Assembly: GCF_003144195.1 (NCBI RefSeq) | Contig: NW_020290022.1 | Coordinates: forward strand, 1 to 64,000 | DNA: 64,000 nucleotides | Source of the DNA: Ceraceosorus guamensis | Taxonomy: Eukaryota; Basidiomycota; Exobasidiomycetes; Ceraceosorales; Ceraceosoraceae | Direction: 5' to 3' | Shown here: piece after piece, positions 21,260 through 33,112 of the stretch | Layout: every line of letters begins with the position of its first letter | Numbering within the stretch: position 1 is the first letter of the stretch | Made by a program: the position numbers and the translations under genes | Notes under the pieces: model-generated | Seen by the model: only the letters and a program-made list of their open reading frames with translations | What the model was told of the DNA's origin: nothing | The model's database searches: none

Positions 21260-22947
21260 ATGGACACGCAGGCCGGATTCTTCTACGAGCCTGGCGTGGT
21301 TGAAGCAGATGCGGGACCATCAACTTCTTCTCTCGCGCTCCAATCAGCGTCTCAGCCTCCTCAGCGTCTCACAGCCACGCAGTCTGCGCGTTTGAGAAAT
21401 TGGCTCGAAGACTCACTTGGCGTCTTGCATCGAGGTTGGCAAAGAAGGTTCGCCAAGAGCGGAGAGAATAGGTTCGTCACGCTGGACCAGTATCTCGATC
21501 AAGCGCAAAGCATCTTGAGCGTGCTGGCGCTCATACCGCAACACTACGAAGGTGCGAGGAGGAGGGAGGAGGTCAAAGTCCCTTACTTGCTGAGAACTAC
21601 CAGTGAGCTTGTCGAGGGAGTTGTTGGATATGACTTGCGGCCGTACAGGGAAGAGGAGGAGCATACACCCACATCGCTCAACTACAAGGACCCGGGAGAC
21701 GCAGCGAACGCTCACGATGGAGCAGGCCACTCAACGGCTCCACAAGTTGGCGGCACGCCGCTACCGATGCAGTTTACCTACGTTCTCAGGACGTTCGCCC
21801 TGCTCGATGCTCAATGGGTCGCGCTTCTCGACGGCAAAGACCTAGACTACAAGTCGGCCCAGGCGCGCAGTACGCGCAACTATCCGTATTCTGGCGATTT
21901 ATACGAGTTCAAGTCGTCCGATGACACCCTTGAAATGGGTGAGGAATGGCACGCTTCTACACTCACGGGTCGACATCCAAGAGCGAATGCTACCGCAAGT
22001 CATGGCGCATCTCAGCGCGCGACAGGGAATCTGGAAGGAATCAGGGCACAGAGCGGATCGGGCAGAGCGCTCTCACAGACGGACAGAGTGAGGCTGAGAA
22101 ATGTGGTCCTGGATGCAAGGGCTAGATTCATGCGTTGGATGAGGTTGGCTTTAGACGCAGAGATGCTCGATGTTGAGGAAGAGAACGCGCAAGAGGACGA
22201 AGTCGAGGAGAGCGAGCGGCGTGATCAAACCGAAGTTGGACATGCGAAAAGTGCAACTTCTGCTGCTGCTGAAGAGGTTCACGAAGCTGCCTGCGATGAG
22301 CAGCCAATGACTAACGCTGGCACGGAGGATGATGAGGATGAGCTGGATATGGAAGAGGTTCTGCCTCAGTCGCGCACCGAGAGTAAAACCTTCTCATTGG
22401 ATGATGGCCCGCCGCCGATCATCGATCGGTCTCATGAACTCCGAGCGATGGATTCACTTCAAGATACTTCTGTAGAAGGTAGACACTTCGCAGATTTGTT
22501 TGCTCGAAAGGTGCGTCCCACGCGGCTGCTCGAGCCGCATTCGCTTGCAAGAACAGTGTGTGAAGGACGACTAATTCGAGACATACCTGTGATACTCTTC
22601 TGCAGCTTGATCCTGATGCGGATGAGGAAGACTCGGATAGCGAAAACGACGCCTCGCATGCAATTCGGTCGGAGACCAGCCAAGAAGATCAAGGCATTTC
22701 TTCGAGGCGCTCTCATACATCACCTGAAAATACATCTCAGACTGGTGGCGCTCCAAAGGTGGCATCCGAGGCACCTCAGGAGCGAACAGGTGCGGAGCCG
22801 GCAGACACGGGCGTCTTGATGTGGGAGAAAGCGTTCTCGCATTTGATGGCGGGAACGCTCAGAAGCTTGTCGGAAGGAAACGAAAGGCAGTTGGAGAGAC
22901 TCGAAAGGGAGAGAAATAGAGCTGCTGGAAGGCCAGAGGATGATTAA
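21260..22947 (+). CDS. Unknown acidic protein
   Basis: Exons 21260-22510 and 22606-22947, 530 residues. The intron is bounded by AAG/GTGCGT and CTGCAG and is in phase 0. The N-terminal part (about residues 40-130) looks folded and helical, with RLRNWLEDSLGVLHRGWQRR followed by LDQYLDQAQSILSVLALIPQ. Similar order continues to about 215 (QFTYVLRTFALLDAQWVALL). The middle is strongly acidic (EEENAQEDEVEE, EDDEDELDMEE). The second exon is disordered and ends in a helical segment, MWEKAFSHLMAGTLRSLSEG, with a charged coil. I do not recognise a domain. The acidic stretches suggest a nuclear or chromatin-associated protein, which is inference. Confidence 0.75.
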
Positions 22948-24093
22948 TGTATTTGTACGAGCAAGTTGTGGTAGGGTCCGAATACGGGTCTGAATGATTG
23001 TGTGTGTGCGGGAACCTCGACGACGCCTTCGGTACAGGTGGTATCTCATCGATCTAATTCCATGGTCTTCAGTCACCTGAGTAAGCAGGTGTGAGTGTCT
23101 AGTCCGAGACTCAAGCTTATGGTAGATCGGAGATTTGAAGTCCAGCACAATCACAGATCAATCACGATTACAACAGTGGCTGGGACGGGGGGGAAGGAGA
23201 ACTCATGACTGAGCTCAATCACGTGAAGCCACGCGCGCCGCGAATACTCACACCAGCTGCACCAGGTGTTGATGTCACGTCCGCGGGCCGGGCAGCAGCA
23301 GCTAGGCACAGCATCTTCGCGCGTAATTGCCTGCAGCAGGCAGCATGTGTGCGTGCAGCCGTCTTACGCTACAGTACACAGCAGCGCCATATGCAGCGGG
23401 CAGCAGCAGCAGCGCTGTACGGAGGGCGCAAGCTCAGCAGTATCACGAACGTAAACGATTCAACCTCTACTTTGACTTCTGGGTAGCGCCTATAGCTGCC
23501 ACAAGGCGGGCCGGGTCCCCTGGTAAGGGTGGTGTGGTGCATATAGCATGCCTACGGAACATCAAACTCAGACACCGTTGATTTCTAGGTTGGACACGAA
23601 GTTGCCTCTTGGAGCTTGGCATGTCAAGGCCTCATCATCGATTCGATCAACTCGCCAGCATAGTCAGTCCTTCGCTGTTGAACTCTCGGTCTATAGAGAC
23701 GTCGATCTTGTAGAAGCTTTGATAACAAATTGGCACCGCTCATTCGATCGACGCATCCCACACTTCACTCAGGACTCTGACTGCTTCAGAGAGTCTCGCC
23801 CCACATCACACGTCCCAGGCTCGACTGAAACGTTATCTCTTTCACCGTAGCAAGCCCGCGCGACTACAACAAGCCGAGGGCTTAGCGATCGGCTCTCATC
23901 TATTCATTTCATCGCCTGAGGTCGGACGGCTCCCCAACACGAGCTGTCTTGCCTGGCTAGACCTTCGGCGCTTGAGCGTTCATAAGGACCTAGCGGCCAG
24001 CACGTCTTGAGCACCCACGGCCTTCAAGAAGCACGCAAGTTGCAATTCTGACGAGCGGCGCCATCAGTGCCTTCGTAGGCGCCGGGTAGAAGA
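22948..24093. other. Intergenic region, kinesin upstream side
   Basis: About 1.1 kb. Contains a dispersed-motif pair (23147-23170, separate entry) and short CAG-rich microsatellite-like stretches near 23290-23410. No gene is supportable. Confidence 0.45.
23147..23170. repeat. Dispersed motif pair
   Basis: CAATCACAGATC followed by AATCACGATTA, a direct near-repeat of the genome-dispersed word. Confidence 0.5.
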
Positions 24094-27000
24094 ATGGCGG
24101 ACTCATCCATCTCTGTGGCCGGTAGGTTGCAGACAAAGACCCCTTGCAAGCGATGGCTTCTACAAGCTGACCCACGAATTCGTTCCGTGCCCCCAGTGCG
24201 CATTCGACCCTTTAGCGCAAAAGAGGCTGCCCAACTCGCACCAGAGGATCAGCCGGCCCCTTTTCTAGGTGATGGAGGTCTATCAGTAGGCTCACCTGCC
24301 AAAGCTGGTCCCAGCTCGGGAGCTCGCACGCGCTTCTTGCGTCCTATCATACAGCCAGTTGACGACAAGGTCTTGATCTTCGATCCACCCGACACTAACC
24401 CCATCTCGAGATTGCACTCGAACTCGTTTGGCGTGGGAGCAAAGAAGTACAAAGATGTGAGGTACGCGTTTGATCGTGTGCTCGACCAGCATGTAGGACA
24501 GGAGGAAGTCTTTCAGGTCACAACCAAACCCTTGCTGGATGGTATACTCAACGGCTACAATGCGTCAGTGTTTGCCTACGGGGTGAGTCTTCGATCCGTT
24601 GCGTTTGAAGCAAGATTCAGCACTTTTTTACATTGCGTCCACGTCCTATGTATCACCCAAAAGGCTACAGGATGCGGTAAGACACACACGATCTCTGGCA
24701 GTCAAACAGATCCAGGAGTCATCTTCCTGACGATGAAGGAGCTGTATGCCAGGATCAACGATGTCAGAGAAGAGAGCGAAGTGGATCTTCGCCTGTCTTA
24801 CCTCGAAATTTACAACGAGACCATCCGCGATCTTCTCTCTGCCGAGCCGACGCCCGCTGCTGGAGGAGGACTGTCACTACGGGAGGATAGCGCCAACAAG
24901 ATCAGCGTCGTCGGCATCACCGAGTTGACTCCTGAAAGTCCAGAGGACGTTCTTGAAGCCATTGTGGAGGGCAACAAGCGCAGAACGATGAGTCCCACAG
25001 AAGCAAACGCAGTGTCTTCTCGCTCGCATGCTGTGCTGCAAGTAAACGTCACTCAGAGGCCCCGAGCTTCCGGCATGACTACAGAAACAACCAGCGCTAG
25101 TCTGAGCATCATCGACCTGGCTGGATCAGAGCGCGCCTCTGCGACTGCCAACAGTGGCGCTCGCATGAAAGAAGGTGCCAATATCAACAAGAGTCTCTTG
25201 GCTCTCGGCAACTGCATCAGCGCCTTGTGCGCGACTGCTGGCTCTCGACGAGCACACATCCCGTACAGAAACAGCAAGCTGACGAGACTGCTGAAATTCT
25301 CCCTCGGAGGTAATTGCAAGACTGTCATGATTGTGTGCGTCTCGCCTTCTAGCGCTCATTACGACGAGACGCACAACACCCTAAAGTACGCCAACCAAGC
25401 CAAGAACATCAGGACCAAGGTCACGCGAAACATGCTCAACGTCGACAGGCACGTTGCACAATACGTGCAAGCCATCCACGAGCTTCAAGAGGAAAACAAG
25501 GAGCTCAAGCGAAAGCTTGAAGAGCGCGGTGTGCTGGAAAAGGAAAGCGAGAAAAGAAAGCGGGAAGAGGTTGCGCGAGAGCTGGACGAGGCTAGCAAAC
25601 GTATGCGCGATAGCACAGACAATGTTAAGCGACAGATCATCGACAAGGCTCACTACCTTGCTCAGATCGACGGTGCGACCCGGCGCTTGGTACCACTGCG
25701 CAGTGCTCTCTCGCAGCTTCCTGTCGAAGAGCAGGACGGATCGGCTGAAGCTGCTGCTGAGCGAGCCTTGCTCACCGCGCTCATCATCCGCGTCGAAGCC
25801 AGGGCCAACGATGCTGCTGCTCTCGAATCGGCTCGCACACTCGAGAATAGCGTTCAGATGCACAAAGGAGTGGTACACGCTGCTACGCACAACTACAAGC
25901 TCGACAATGACGCCACGTTGCGCATTCGCGCCCAAGGTGACGCTTTGCTGCGTGAAGTAGAGACCGCTCGCGAGACAAGGCTCAACGAGACCCTCAAGCA
26001 GGATATGGACGTGACTGCTCAAGACTTTGCGCACGCTATCGCTGCGGCAGCACGAGCTACAGCAGTTCTCAAGGAGGCGGCTGGAGAGCTTCAATACCGC
26101 TCTACCAACATCGATGACGCCAAGCTCAATGAAGAAGAGAGCATCAAAGATTTCCTCGCTCGTCTTGCAGCTTCTCATCGGGCTGTTAGCGCTGTCAACG
26201 ACCAAGCTTTTGAATCGTTTGTAGGGGCAGTTACGCCTGTCGTCCACCTTGCGCCGCCTGAGAAGCGCAGGATCGTTACAGGTCTGCGCCCTCAACGTCG
26301 ATCCAACCGTCCTAGTAATGCAGGGCTCCGCTCGATTCCAAACATCGCCATTTCTGGTCCCGTGCCATCTGGCTCGCCGGGTCGAGGACCTGCTCGCCGA
26401 GCCCGCCAATCGCTTGCATTGCCTCGAATCGCTGGCTCGCCGTCGAAAGCAACAAGAGTATCAACGGCTAGCGCATCTTTGACTGCTCCAACGGCGGCGA
26501 GCATGGCTAGAGCTCATCTGGTAGCCTCGCCTCGCAAGAGGGGGCGCACGAGTGCTGCCGGTTCGAGGAGACAGAGCTTCTTGGGACCCAACCGAGCTGC
26601 ATCCCGGCCAAGCAGCGCACTCCCTATCGCCGTGCCAGAGAAAGCGAAGAAAGCATTCAGATGGGCAGATGAAGCAGGAGAAGGATACATCGATGATGCT
26701 CGTCATTTGCACTCGGTGCTCAGTGCCGCAGGCAGCAGCAGCACGGATTCGCAACCAGGCTCAAGCGCCGACGGCAACAGCAGCCCGTCAGCGGCGCACG
26801 CACTTGCGCAAGCAAGCGCTGCAGAGCCAAGTTCAGCGATTTCCTCAAGCCCAGAAGACCCAGTAAGCTCGGGAACAGAATGGGAAGATGAGCTTACAGC
26901 GTTGATGGGCCCTGCCGTATCTCGTAGGACGACGTCTGCTGCACCGCGCCCGCCGGGCATGCCAAGCAGTGGCACATCTGCAAGCATCTTCGACCGCAAC

Positions 27001-27663
27001 GCTCTCGCGCGCAGAGCCGCAACCAATGCCGCGACTGCATTCAATGATAGCCCTACCGAGCAAGACATTGCACGTCAAATGGGCTTGACCTTTCCCTCTT
27101 CTTCGACGATGGGTGCAATTCCCCGCACTCGTACCTTTTCGGTACCTGCGCGTCCTGACGTCTTGCCACGTCCCTCGCGCGCTCCGTTCGCTGAGCTCAG
27201 CGTGCCTTCGCAAGAGACTACGGAGACAGGAGCGGTGCGCTCGAGCCCTTACAAACGTCCCAGAGATAGCACTGTGGGACCAATTCGAGCTCGAAAAGGC
27301 AAGCGCAGCTCTCTGCCCCGTCTAGCTGATGCCGTCATTGGTGGTCCACGATCGAGCGGAAGTCCTCGAGTCGCTTCCGGCCCTGCCAGCATGACCCACT
27401 CAAACACAACTACTAGAATGGGTCCTCCGATGAACACCGCAGCGCGTGCCGGGCAGCGCGATGGCGGCGCATCCAATCATCCCAGGAGCACGGGCGACGT
27501 CAGCTTCCAGAGCGCAGACATGTCGAACTCCTCCGTGTCTTTCGCCGGTGTTCCGCCAAGACAGAGGACGGGATCTGGTCTGTCCTTCGGCGGCAACAAG
27601 AATAATCTCAACCTCAAATCGGGCGGTCCTCCCAACTCTTTCAGAATCACTGCTGCTCGCTAG
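24094..27663 (+). CDS. KIP3: Kinesin-8 (Kip3-like) motor
   Basis: Plus-end-directed motor that shortens microtubules at their ends and controls spindle and nuclear positioning. Exons 24094-24121 (28 bases), 24197-24582 and 24664-27663, 1137 residues. Splicing restores ISVAVRIRPFS at the N terminus and the P-loop GATGCGKT at 138-145, broken in the genome by the second intron. Switch I reads NAVSSRSHA (253-261) and switch II DLAGSE (289-294). The neck region NTLKYANQAKNIRTKV followed by NVDRHVAQYVQAI is the kinesin-8 signature. A coiled coil follows at about 410-470. The tail of about 600 residues becomes Ser/Pro/Arg-rich and basic, as expected for the second microtubule-binding site of this class. 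It converges on the MFS gene, with 297 bases between stops. Confidence 0.95.
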   Translation: MADSSISVAGRLQTKTPCKRWLLQADPRIRSVPPVRIRPFSAKEAAQLAPEDQPAPFLGDGGLSVGSPAKAGPSSGARTRFLRPIIQPVDDKVLIFDPPDTNPISRLHSNSFGVGAKKYKDVRYAFDRVLDQHVGQEEVFQVTTKPLLDGILNGYNASVFAYGVSLRSVAFEARFSTFLHCVHVLCITQKATGCGKTHTISGSQTDPGVIFLTMKELYARINDVREESEVDLRLSYLEIYNETIRDLLSAEPTPAAGGGLSLREDSANKISVVGITELTPESPEDVLEAIVEGNKRRTMSPTEANAVSSRSHAVLQVNVTQRPRASGMTTETTSASLSIIDLAGSERASATANSGARMKEGANINKSLLALGNCISALCATAGSRRAHIPYRNSKLTRLLKFSLGGNCKTVMIVCVSPSSAHYDETHNTLKYANQAKNIRTKVTRNMLNVDRHVAQYVQAIHELQEENKELKRKLEERGVLEKESEKRKREEVARELDEASKRMRDSTDNVKRQIIDKAHYLAQIDGATRRLVPLRSALSQLPVEEQDGSAEAAAERALLTALIIRVEARANDAAALESARTLENSVQMHKGVVHAATHNYKLDNDATLRIRAQGDALLREVETARETRLNETLKQDMDVTAQDFAHAIAAAARATAVLKEAAGELQYRSTNIDDAKLNEEESIKDFLARLAASHRAVSAVNDQAFESFVGAVTPVVHLAPPEKRRIVTGLRPQRRSNRPSNAGLRSIPNIAISGPVPSGSPGRGPARRARQSLALPRIAGSPSKATRVSTASASLTAPTAASMARAHLVASPRKRGRTSAAGSRRQSFLGPNRAASRPSSALPIAVPEKAKKAFRWADEAGEGYIDDARHLHSVLSAAGSSSTDSQPGSSADGNSSPSAAHALAQASAAEPSSAISSSPEDPVSSGTEWEDELTALMGPAVSRRTTSAAPRPPGMPSSGTSASIFDRNALARRAATNAATAFNDSPTEQDIARQMGLTFPSSSTMGAIPRTRTFSVPARPDVLPRPSRAPFAELSVPSQETTETGAVRSSPYKRPRDSTVGPIRARKGKRSSLPRLADAVIGGPRSSGSPRVASGPASMTHSNTTTRMGPPMNTAARAGQRDGGASNHPRSTGDVSFQSADMSNSSVSFAGVPPRQRTGSGLSFGGNKNNLNLKSGGPPNSFRITAAR

Positions 27664-27960
27664 GGCGTTTCTCGAATTGAGCAACTTAAGCCTCTGCGTT
27701 CGCGCACCATCATTCTCGTCATGTCGCTCTTTCCGTTGACCTTTCATTGCATCTCGTATTTGCGCTTCGTTCTCACCCGACCCGTGTTCCTTATTTCCCC
27801 ATACTAAGCTGCAGGCGACAAGCCAAGGCCACCATTACTGCTGTCGAGTCCATCGTATCGATGCTTCGAATCTGGCAAAGCTTCCTGGTGTGAGCATGTG
27901 AACGCGTCTTCTGGGCGACGAAAGCCAGGGCGAGATTTCTTCGACGCGATTCTACAAGGA

Positions 27961-30032
27961 TTACACGCAAGGCTCGCTTTCTATGTCTCTTGACTTGGTA
28001 GCATATCTACTGGCAAGGCGAAATGCTTGACCGTGGCGTAGCATGATGAAGGGCAAAGGTACGCCAACAAGCCCAGCAGAAACAGCGAGCAGCGTATTTC
28101 CCCATCCGAGACCGAGGTGGTGATACAAGGTTTCCCCGAGCAGGGGAGCTGCAAAGCCTAACAGGGAGCGTGTCAGGACAGAAGCGCTTAGCGCTGAGGC
28201 TGCGAGCGAGCTGTAGCACTCCGCAAGATAGCTCTGGGAGCGAGCGATTGAAAAGTGAGTGAGCAGATGATCTCGAACACCGAAGCGCGAAGTCGCAAAT
28301 TGATGACGCACTTGTACGATAACGACTGATGCGGCAAGGCCGCACGCGAAGACGGTGACTCCCACATCGGCCAGCAGCTGTTGGGACTACAGCAAGTAAG
28401 CTGGATAGCTGGGTGCGTAAATCTGCAGAAGTCCATATGCTCACCCAGTGTAATCCATTGCAGGCAGACCAGCCGTACAGCAGAACACCACAAGTCGGGA
28501 AGCAGCCAAACCACATAAGTGGCCGAAACTTGCTCTCTGGAGCACACCCACGCTGCATGCGGCGAAGTTGCTGCTGGGTGAGTGTAGATCGCGCGTCCTC
28601 CCGGTGCAAGATGACATGCAAGAAGAGAGCCACTTACGCTTAAATGCAAGGATCTAGAGCTCAAGACCGCACCGATCATTGTTCCTACAAAAAGTGCGAT
28701 GTAGTGCAAAGACGCCTTGTGACGGGCGCGGTCAGATTACTGACGCAGCCTCACAGCTCCCAGCCGGACTCACTACACCGAGCCTTTCCTCGTAGCATGT
28801 GCCGTAGACCGCTGGAAATGTAGTCGCCATCAAGTAAAAGACTGAGAAGCACACCCCTAGACTGGTAGTACCAATGTGCGATCAGATTTCAAAGATCCTA
28901 CCCTGGTCGGCCACAGCACGACTTTACCCACCGAGTGGCCGCAAGCTGTATTGCAGGCTCGCAGCCCAAGAGGATGATGGGTCTCAGCACCACCTCGGCA
29001 GCAAATGGAGGTGCGGACCTTTGAGTTTGCTGAGATGCCGCGTACAAAGCCTTGACACCTTGCTGTGTTCGAACTTCGCCTGCACGCAGGTGTGGAATTC
29101 GAGCAGCAAGAGTCTCTGGGACCCGCAGGACTGTCGCCCCTAGTGCAACCGCGATTGCTGCAGAAGTGAGTCCTAGCTCTAGACGCCAACTACTGCCAAG
29201 CTGCTGCGTCATGTAGCCGCTTTGCAAATGCGAGTCAACCGGCGATCGACGAGGAAAGCGCTCGTACGACACGCCACTTACCCCATGATGGGTCCCACAA
29301 GCGGACCAAGCTGAGGAGCAATGCTGAATATGGACAGTGCGAGAGCCCTATCGTCGCCATGCCAGAGATCGACCAACACAGCTCCACCTGTGCCCAAAGA
29401 AGCACATGTACCTACGCCGCTGAGAAAACGAAAGGCTAGCAGCGTGCGGGTGTCTGTCGCGATGGCGCAGAGCGAATTGAAAAAGGAGACAAGGACAGGC
29501 CGACGTCCCCATGCTTCGCTGATTGGCGAATGTATGAGATCTGCGGACAGGCTCTTGTCAGCCTTCGTGAAGATGGGTGTCATCGCTCAAGAAACGCACG
29601 TGCTATCGTGAAGCTCGCAATGTACACGGCAATGATAGCGCCTCGCTGTATTCCGGAGTGGATGCCAAGATCCTTCGAGATGTATCCCAGGGCAGGTGCC
29701 ACATGCGCCACGCCGACTGACAGTCCCAAGTAGCTCGTAGCGTCAGTTATCATACAGACGTAAACGCGTAGCTCTTGGTCAAGAACAAAGCTCACCTGTC
29801 TCACAACTATCGTTGCTGACCATTTTCTTGCTCGAGACCAATTTCGCGGAAGGGCTAGTAAATCGCCTTTGGTCCGGATGGCGCCTGCAATGAGCTTTGA
29901 TCCTATCTCTCTGGCCTCAGAAATGCCATCGCGCTGACCAACTTGCAGATTGCCGCCTTGACGGCACTGGAGAGGCATCAAACGTGGCGGCATGTCGATA
30001 GCATCATCAAGTAGGATTTCCTGATGCGGCAT
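27961..30032 (-). CDS. MFS transporter, DHA1 (drug:H+ antiporter) type
   Basis: Twelve-helix plasma-membrane exporter family. Exons I can join with confidence (minus strand): up to 29600, 29540-29282, 29219-28932, 28861-28774, 28715-28638, 28573-28445, 28386-28312 and 28233-27961, with introns of 58-78 bases, all GT-AG. Landmarks: RNWSRARKWS before helix 1, SPISEAWGRRPV (motif A), AFRFLSGVGT and APQLGPLVGPIMGG in the first half; RPIILLGCEP, FRPLMWFGCF and SLLGFAAPLLGETLYHHLGL in the second. The ATG at 30032 is my choice; the frame is open upstream to 30551. One problem: around 29740-29815 the obvious intron (GTGAGC donor, CTGAC branch, GTCAG acceptor, 79 bases) joins phase 0 to phase 1. So helix 1 is either spliced differently or the gene carries a lesion. 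Substrate unknown. Confidence 0.82.
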
Positions 30033-31075
30033 TGGTTCTGTTCGATAGCTAATAGATTGACCGATTCGAAATTCTGTGGCAGCGCCCCCAGACCGGCAGC
30101 AATCATGTCCAAATTTTGCGGCCATCTCATGCCGGTGGTCTGAGGCTGACGCATCTTTTGCAGTCTGAGTTTCCACAATGCAGGGCGGCAGAGAGGAAGC
30201 AGCGCGAGCAAAGAGGACCGTGAGAGCTGCTCGACTTTGCAATGCGTCCGGGAGACAGTCGACACCGCATGAGAACGCAGGCGGAGTCGATCTGCCACTT
30301 CGTCCGAGGTTTTGAACCTCGCCGTACTGCCACCGTGGCCGAAGAGTGCGCTCAAAATGAGGTGCGGCCGTGTGGTCCTCGTACCTCTTTATGCTGCTTT
30401 CCGATGCTGTCCAGGATACGGGCGAGGTCACAAAGTGTTTTGGTTCATGACTTTGCGCCTCACCTGTACAGCCTGACAAGGCCTCGAGTGCTTCTTCACG
30501 AAATGATACAGAGCCATCAGTGCCCAGAGGCAGAGCATAGAGGCATGTCATGTCGCGAGTGGGCGTGTGTAGCGATGTTGGTGACCGCGTGAAGGAGTAA
30601 AGACGCTTTTGTCTTTGACAGAGTTAGATCGCTGCACCACCTCAAGGAGCCCGCCAGAGGGTCAGAAGACTGGTATTAGCGACGGGGATGCATCTCGGAA
30701 GTACTGCTTTTCAGGCTGAGCTTAGAGACTGCGAAGACGGCCAGCTCAGAGATTCGGCGTCGATGCTCGCTGATGTGGGTTCTACAGCACATGTGCGTCA
30801 CGACACCAAAAAGCTGCCGTTTTGCGCTTAGGATAGGCGGGCAACATCCATGACTCGGTCAGCAGCAGCATCATGCAGGGCTTGTCGAGTCCCAGTCCAC
30901 GAAACCAGCCACACTCCGCCGAATCACGCGTCCGCCCGACTGCACGCCGCTGGTACGGGTGGCAAAGGACCAGAGAGGTACTCGCACTCATACTTCAACG
31001 CATGGGTAGTATGACGGTGACGATATGTGCCATTTGGGGTATCAGATGTTTGACCTATATATGCAGGTCATGCGA
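30033..31075. other. Region upstream of MFS gene and downstream of MDM10
   Basis: The MFS frame is open without a stop from 30032 back to 30551, so part of this could be a longer N terminus or an upstream exon. Its composition there is irregular, with many Cys and His, and I do not support it as coding. The rest is intergenic with no repeat seen. Confidence 0.4.
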
Positions 31076-33112
31076 CTATTGCTGACGTCGATTCCGCCTT
31101 TCCTGCTCCAGTCTAGCTTCTTCGCCGGTGGCAAAGTATGTGATCTCCATGCCGATGCTACGAAGAGCATTTCCGTGATTTCGACTCTCATTGGATGCCA
31201 AAGCGCTGGGTGAGACGTCGGCTCGAATACCAAAGGAGAGGAGAGTGTTTCGCATTCGCCCTTCCCACAAGAGTGAGAGGACACCGGACGTGGATATACG
31301 CGCTTTGATCAAAGCCAAGAGCGGCGCAACGGTCCCGCTGCTTGTGGTGAGACCAGCGTCTCCGCTTGACTCTTCGGTTGTAATCCCAGATGATACCGGA
31401 TTTGGCCGCGTTGGAGACGAGACTGACGTCGGAGGCTCGTGTTCGCGCAAATTAGGCTGGGGGCGCTCTTTTTGCAAAGAGGGCAAGTGTTCCGTTCCGA
31501 GCCCTCTGTCAGACTGTGGCCCAAAGCCCTCTCGTAATGACAGGTCTCGTGTGTTGGGTGAGAGCACCTTGTCTGGCCGCGTCCGAGGCTGCTCAGCAGG
31601 CAAGTCTTCGCGCGAGGAGTTGGCTGCTTTTACTGAGTCGCTGACGCTGCCAATGACGTCTGATGCGGCCTGCTTGATCCTTTGGGCGGTGTGAGACATG
31701 CTATTGGTCAACGGCGATGCTGCTGCTGGTTGTTGAGCTTGTCGCGCAGCTCGAAGCCAGTACTCAAAGCCGACGGTGAGCTCGGAGTCGTAGCTGTACA
31801 CGTTGAAGTCGTACCTGAGTAGACGTCAGGTCAGATCAGCATCGGTGCCTGCCACACCAAGCCAAAGCACGCACCGCGAACAAGCTACAATGTCCCGGGT
31901 CATTCTCGCTGCATACGCAGTGGACAAGTGGCCCATCATGGGGTTGAGTGTAGCCGTGAGTGTCGTCGGGGGTTGCGGGACTTGATCCGAAACCCCATTG
32001 GCTTGTAAAGTAGACGGCTCTGGGAGGGTCGTGAAGCGCACTCCGGTAGAGACTGCCAAAGACGGGCATGTCTCAACGCCGCAGCAATGATCACGTTCCT
32101 GCCCGGACTGATATGTACTCACTCCCGGCGCTCTTTTCGCGAGCGCTAAAAAACATTTCTGCTCCAGCTGAGAAGCGGCCTTTGAGTCCACCGCCCACAC
32201 CGCTTTCGCCTTCCCGATCATCTTCAACGCCACGCTTGGACACCATTGCCTCCGTATGTAACCCATTTGACTCCGAGGGCATACTGGACTCGCTGATACT
32301 TGCGCTGCTGCCGGAAGTGCCAAAATTGTGTAGCACTCTGAATCCCCAGAGGGCATCGAAGGCACTGTAAGAGTATTCAGTGAACCACTTTCCGGTATCT
32401 CTCTGCAGCATAAGCTGAACATTCATTCGTCCGGCTGTCTTGTCTCGGGAAAGATTCGCTTGGGCAGCATCGCCAGCGATAGCTTGGGCTGCTTTCTCGC
32501 TGCTCTGTAGGAACGTCCGAGAGGGGTACGAGCGCCCAGTAAGTAAGAAAGTCATCTCAGGAGAGATTCTGGTAGTGTAGAGCGCATCTACTCGAGCCGA
32601 AGGCACATGCATAGAGCCATAAAGCAGATAGTCTGAAGCGATTTGAAGATGCATGTGTGTGAGCGTGAGGTGCAGGTTAGGCTAAATCAGTCCTCGCCCC
32701 TCGGATCTTGACAAAGAGACCCATGCTCACCTCGAGTGTCGACGCGCACACCTCCCTGCCAGATCTCTTCTTTAGCTGTAGGTGCTCTAGGAGCGTCCAA
32801 CACTCTAAAGCGGTGCGCCATGCGCTTGATAGAGATTGTTCTGCTGCTGCCAACGTCGAGTGCAGGTGCTTCTTCATCGGTCGAAGCAAAAATGTAGCCC
32901 AAGGAACCTTCCAATTGGGGCAATGCTCGCAGACGATAGGTAGTGAAGAAAGGCGGGCTGGGCGAAGCACTGATTGCAAAATTAAGCCCTGAAGGCAGTG
33001 GGAAGTCCAATACCGCTGAAGAGGTAGAAGTGAGGTGCAAATAAGAGTTGTAGGGATTCCATCCAACCACCTCCCAGTACCTTTGGAGCACGTGCGAAGT
33101 AAAGTCGTGCAT
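31076..33112 (-). CDS. MDM10: MDM10, ERMES and SAM complex beta-barrel
   Basis: Mitochondrial outer-membrane barrel that joins the ERMES ER-mitochondria tether and the SAM sorting machinery. Exons (minus strand): 33112-32731, 32632-32123, 32052-31875 and 31814-31076, 602 residues. Introns of 98, 70 and 60 bases all keep phase. Landmarks: start MHDFTSHVLQRYWEVVGWN, LDFPLPSGLNFAISASPSPP, LEGSLGYIFAS, DYLLYGSMHVPSARVDALYT, TGVRFTTLPEP, TLTATLNPMMGHLSTAYAA, RYDFNVYSYDSELTVGFEYW, STSGVLSLLWEGRMRNTLLS and the final RSIGMEITYFA. It is longer than yeast Mdm10 because of Ser/Pro/Arg-rich insertions in the second exon and in the last exon before the final strands. Insertions of this kind are common in filamentous and smut fungi. 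Confidence 0.93.

Noticed and set aside
25381-26409. 342-codon minus-strand frame
   Set aside because: Antisense to the kinesin-8 coding exon; the plus strand carries unmistakable motor motifs and coiled coil.
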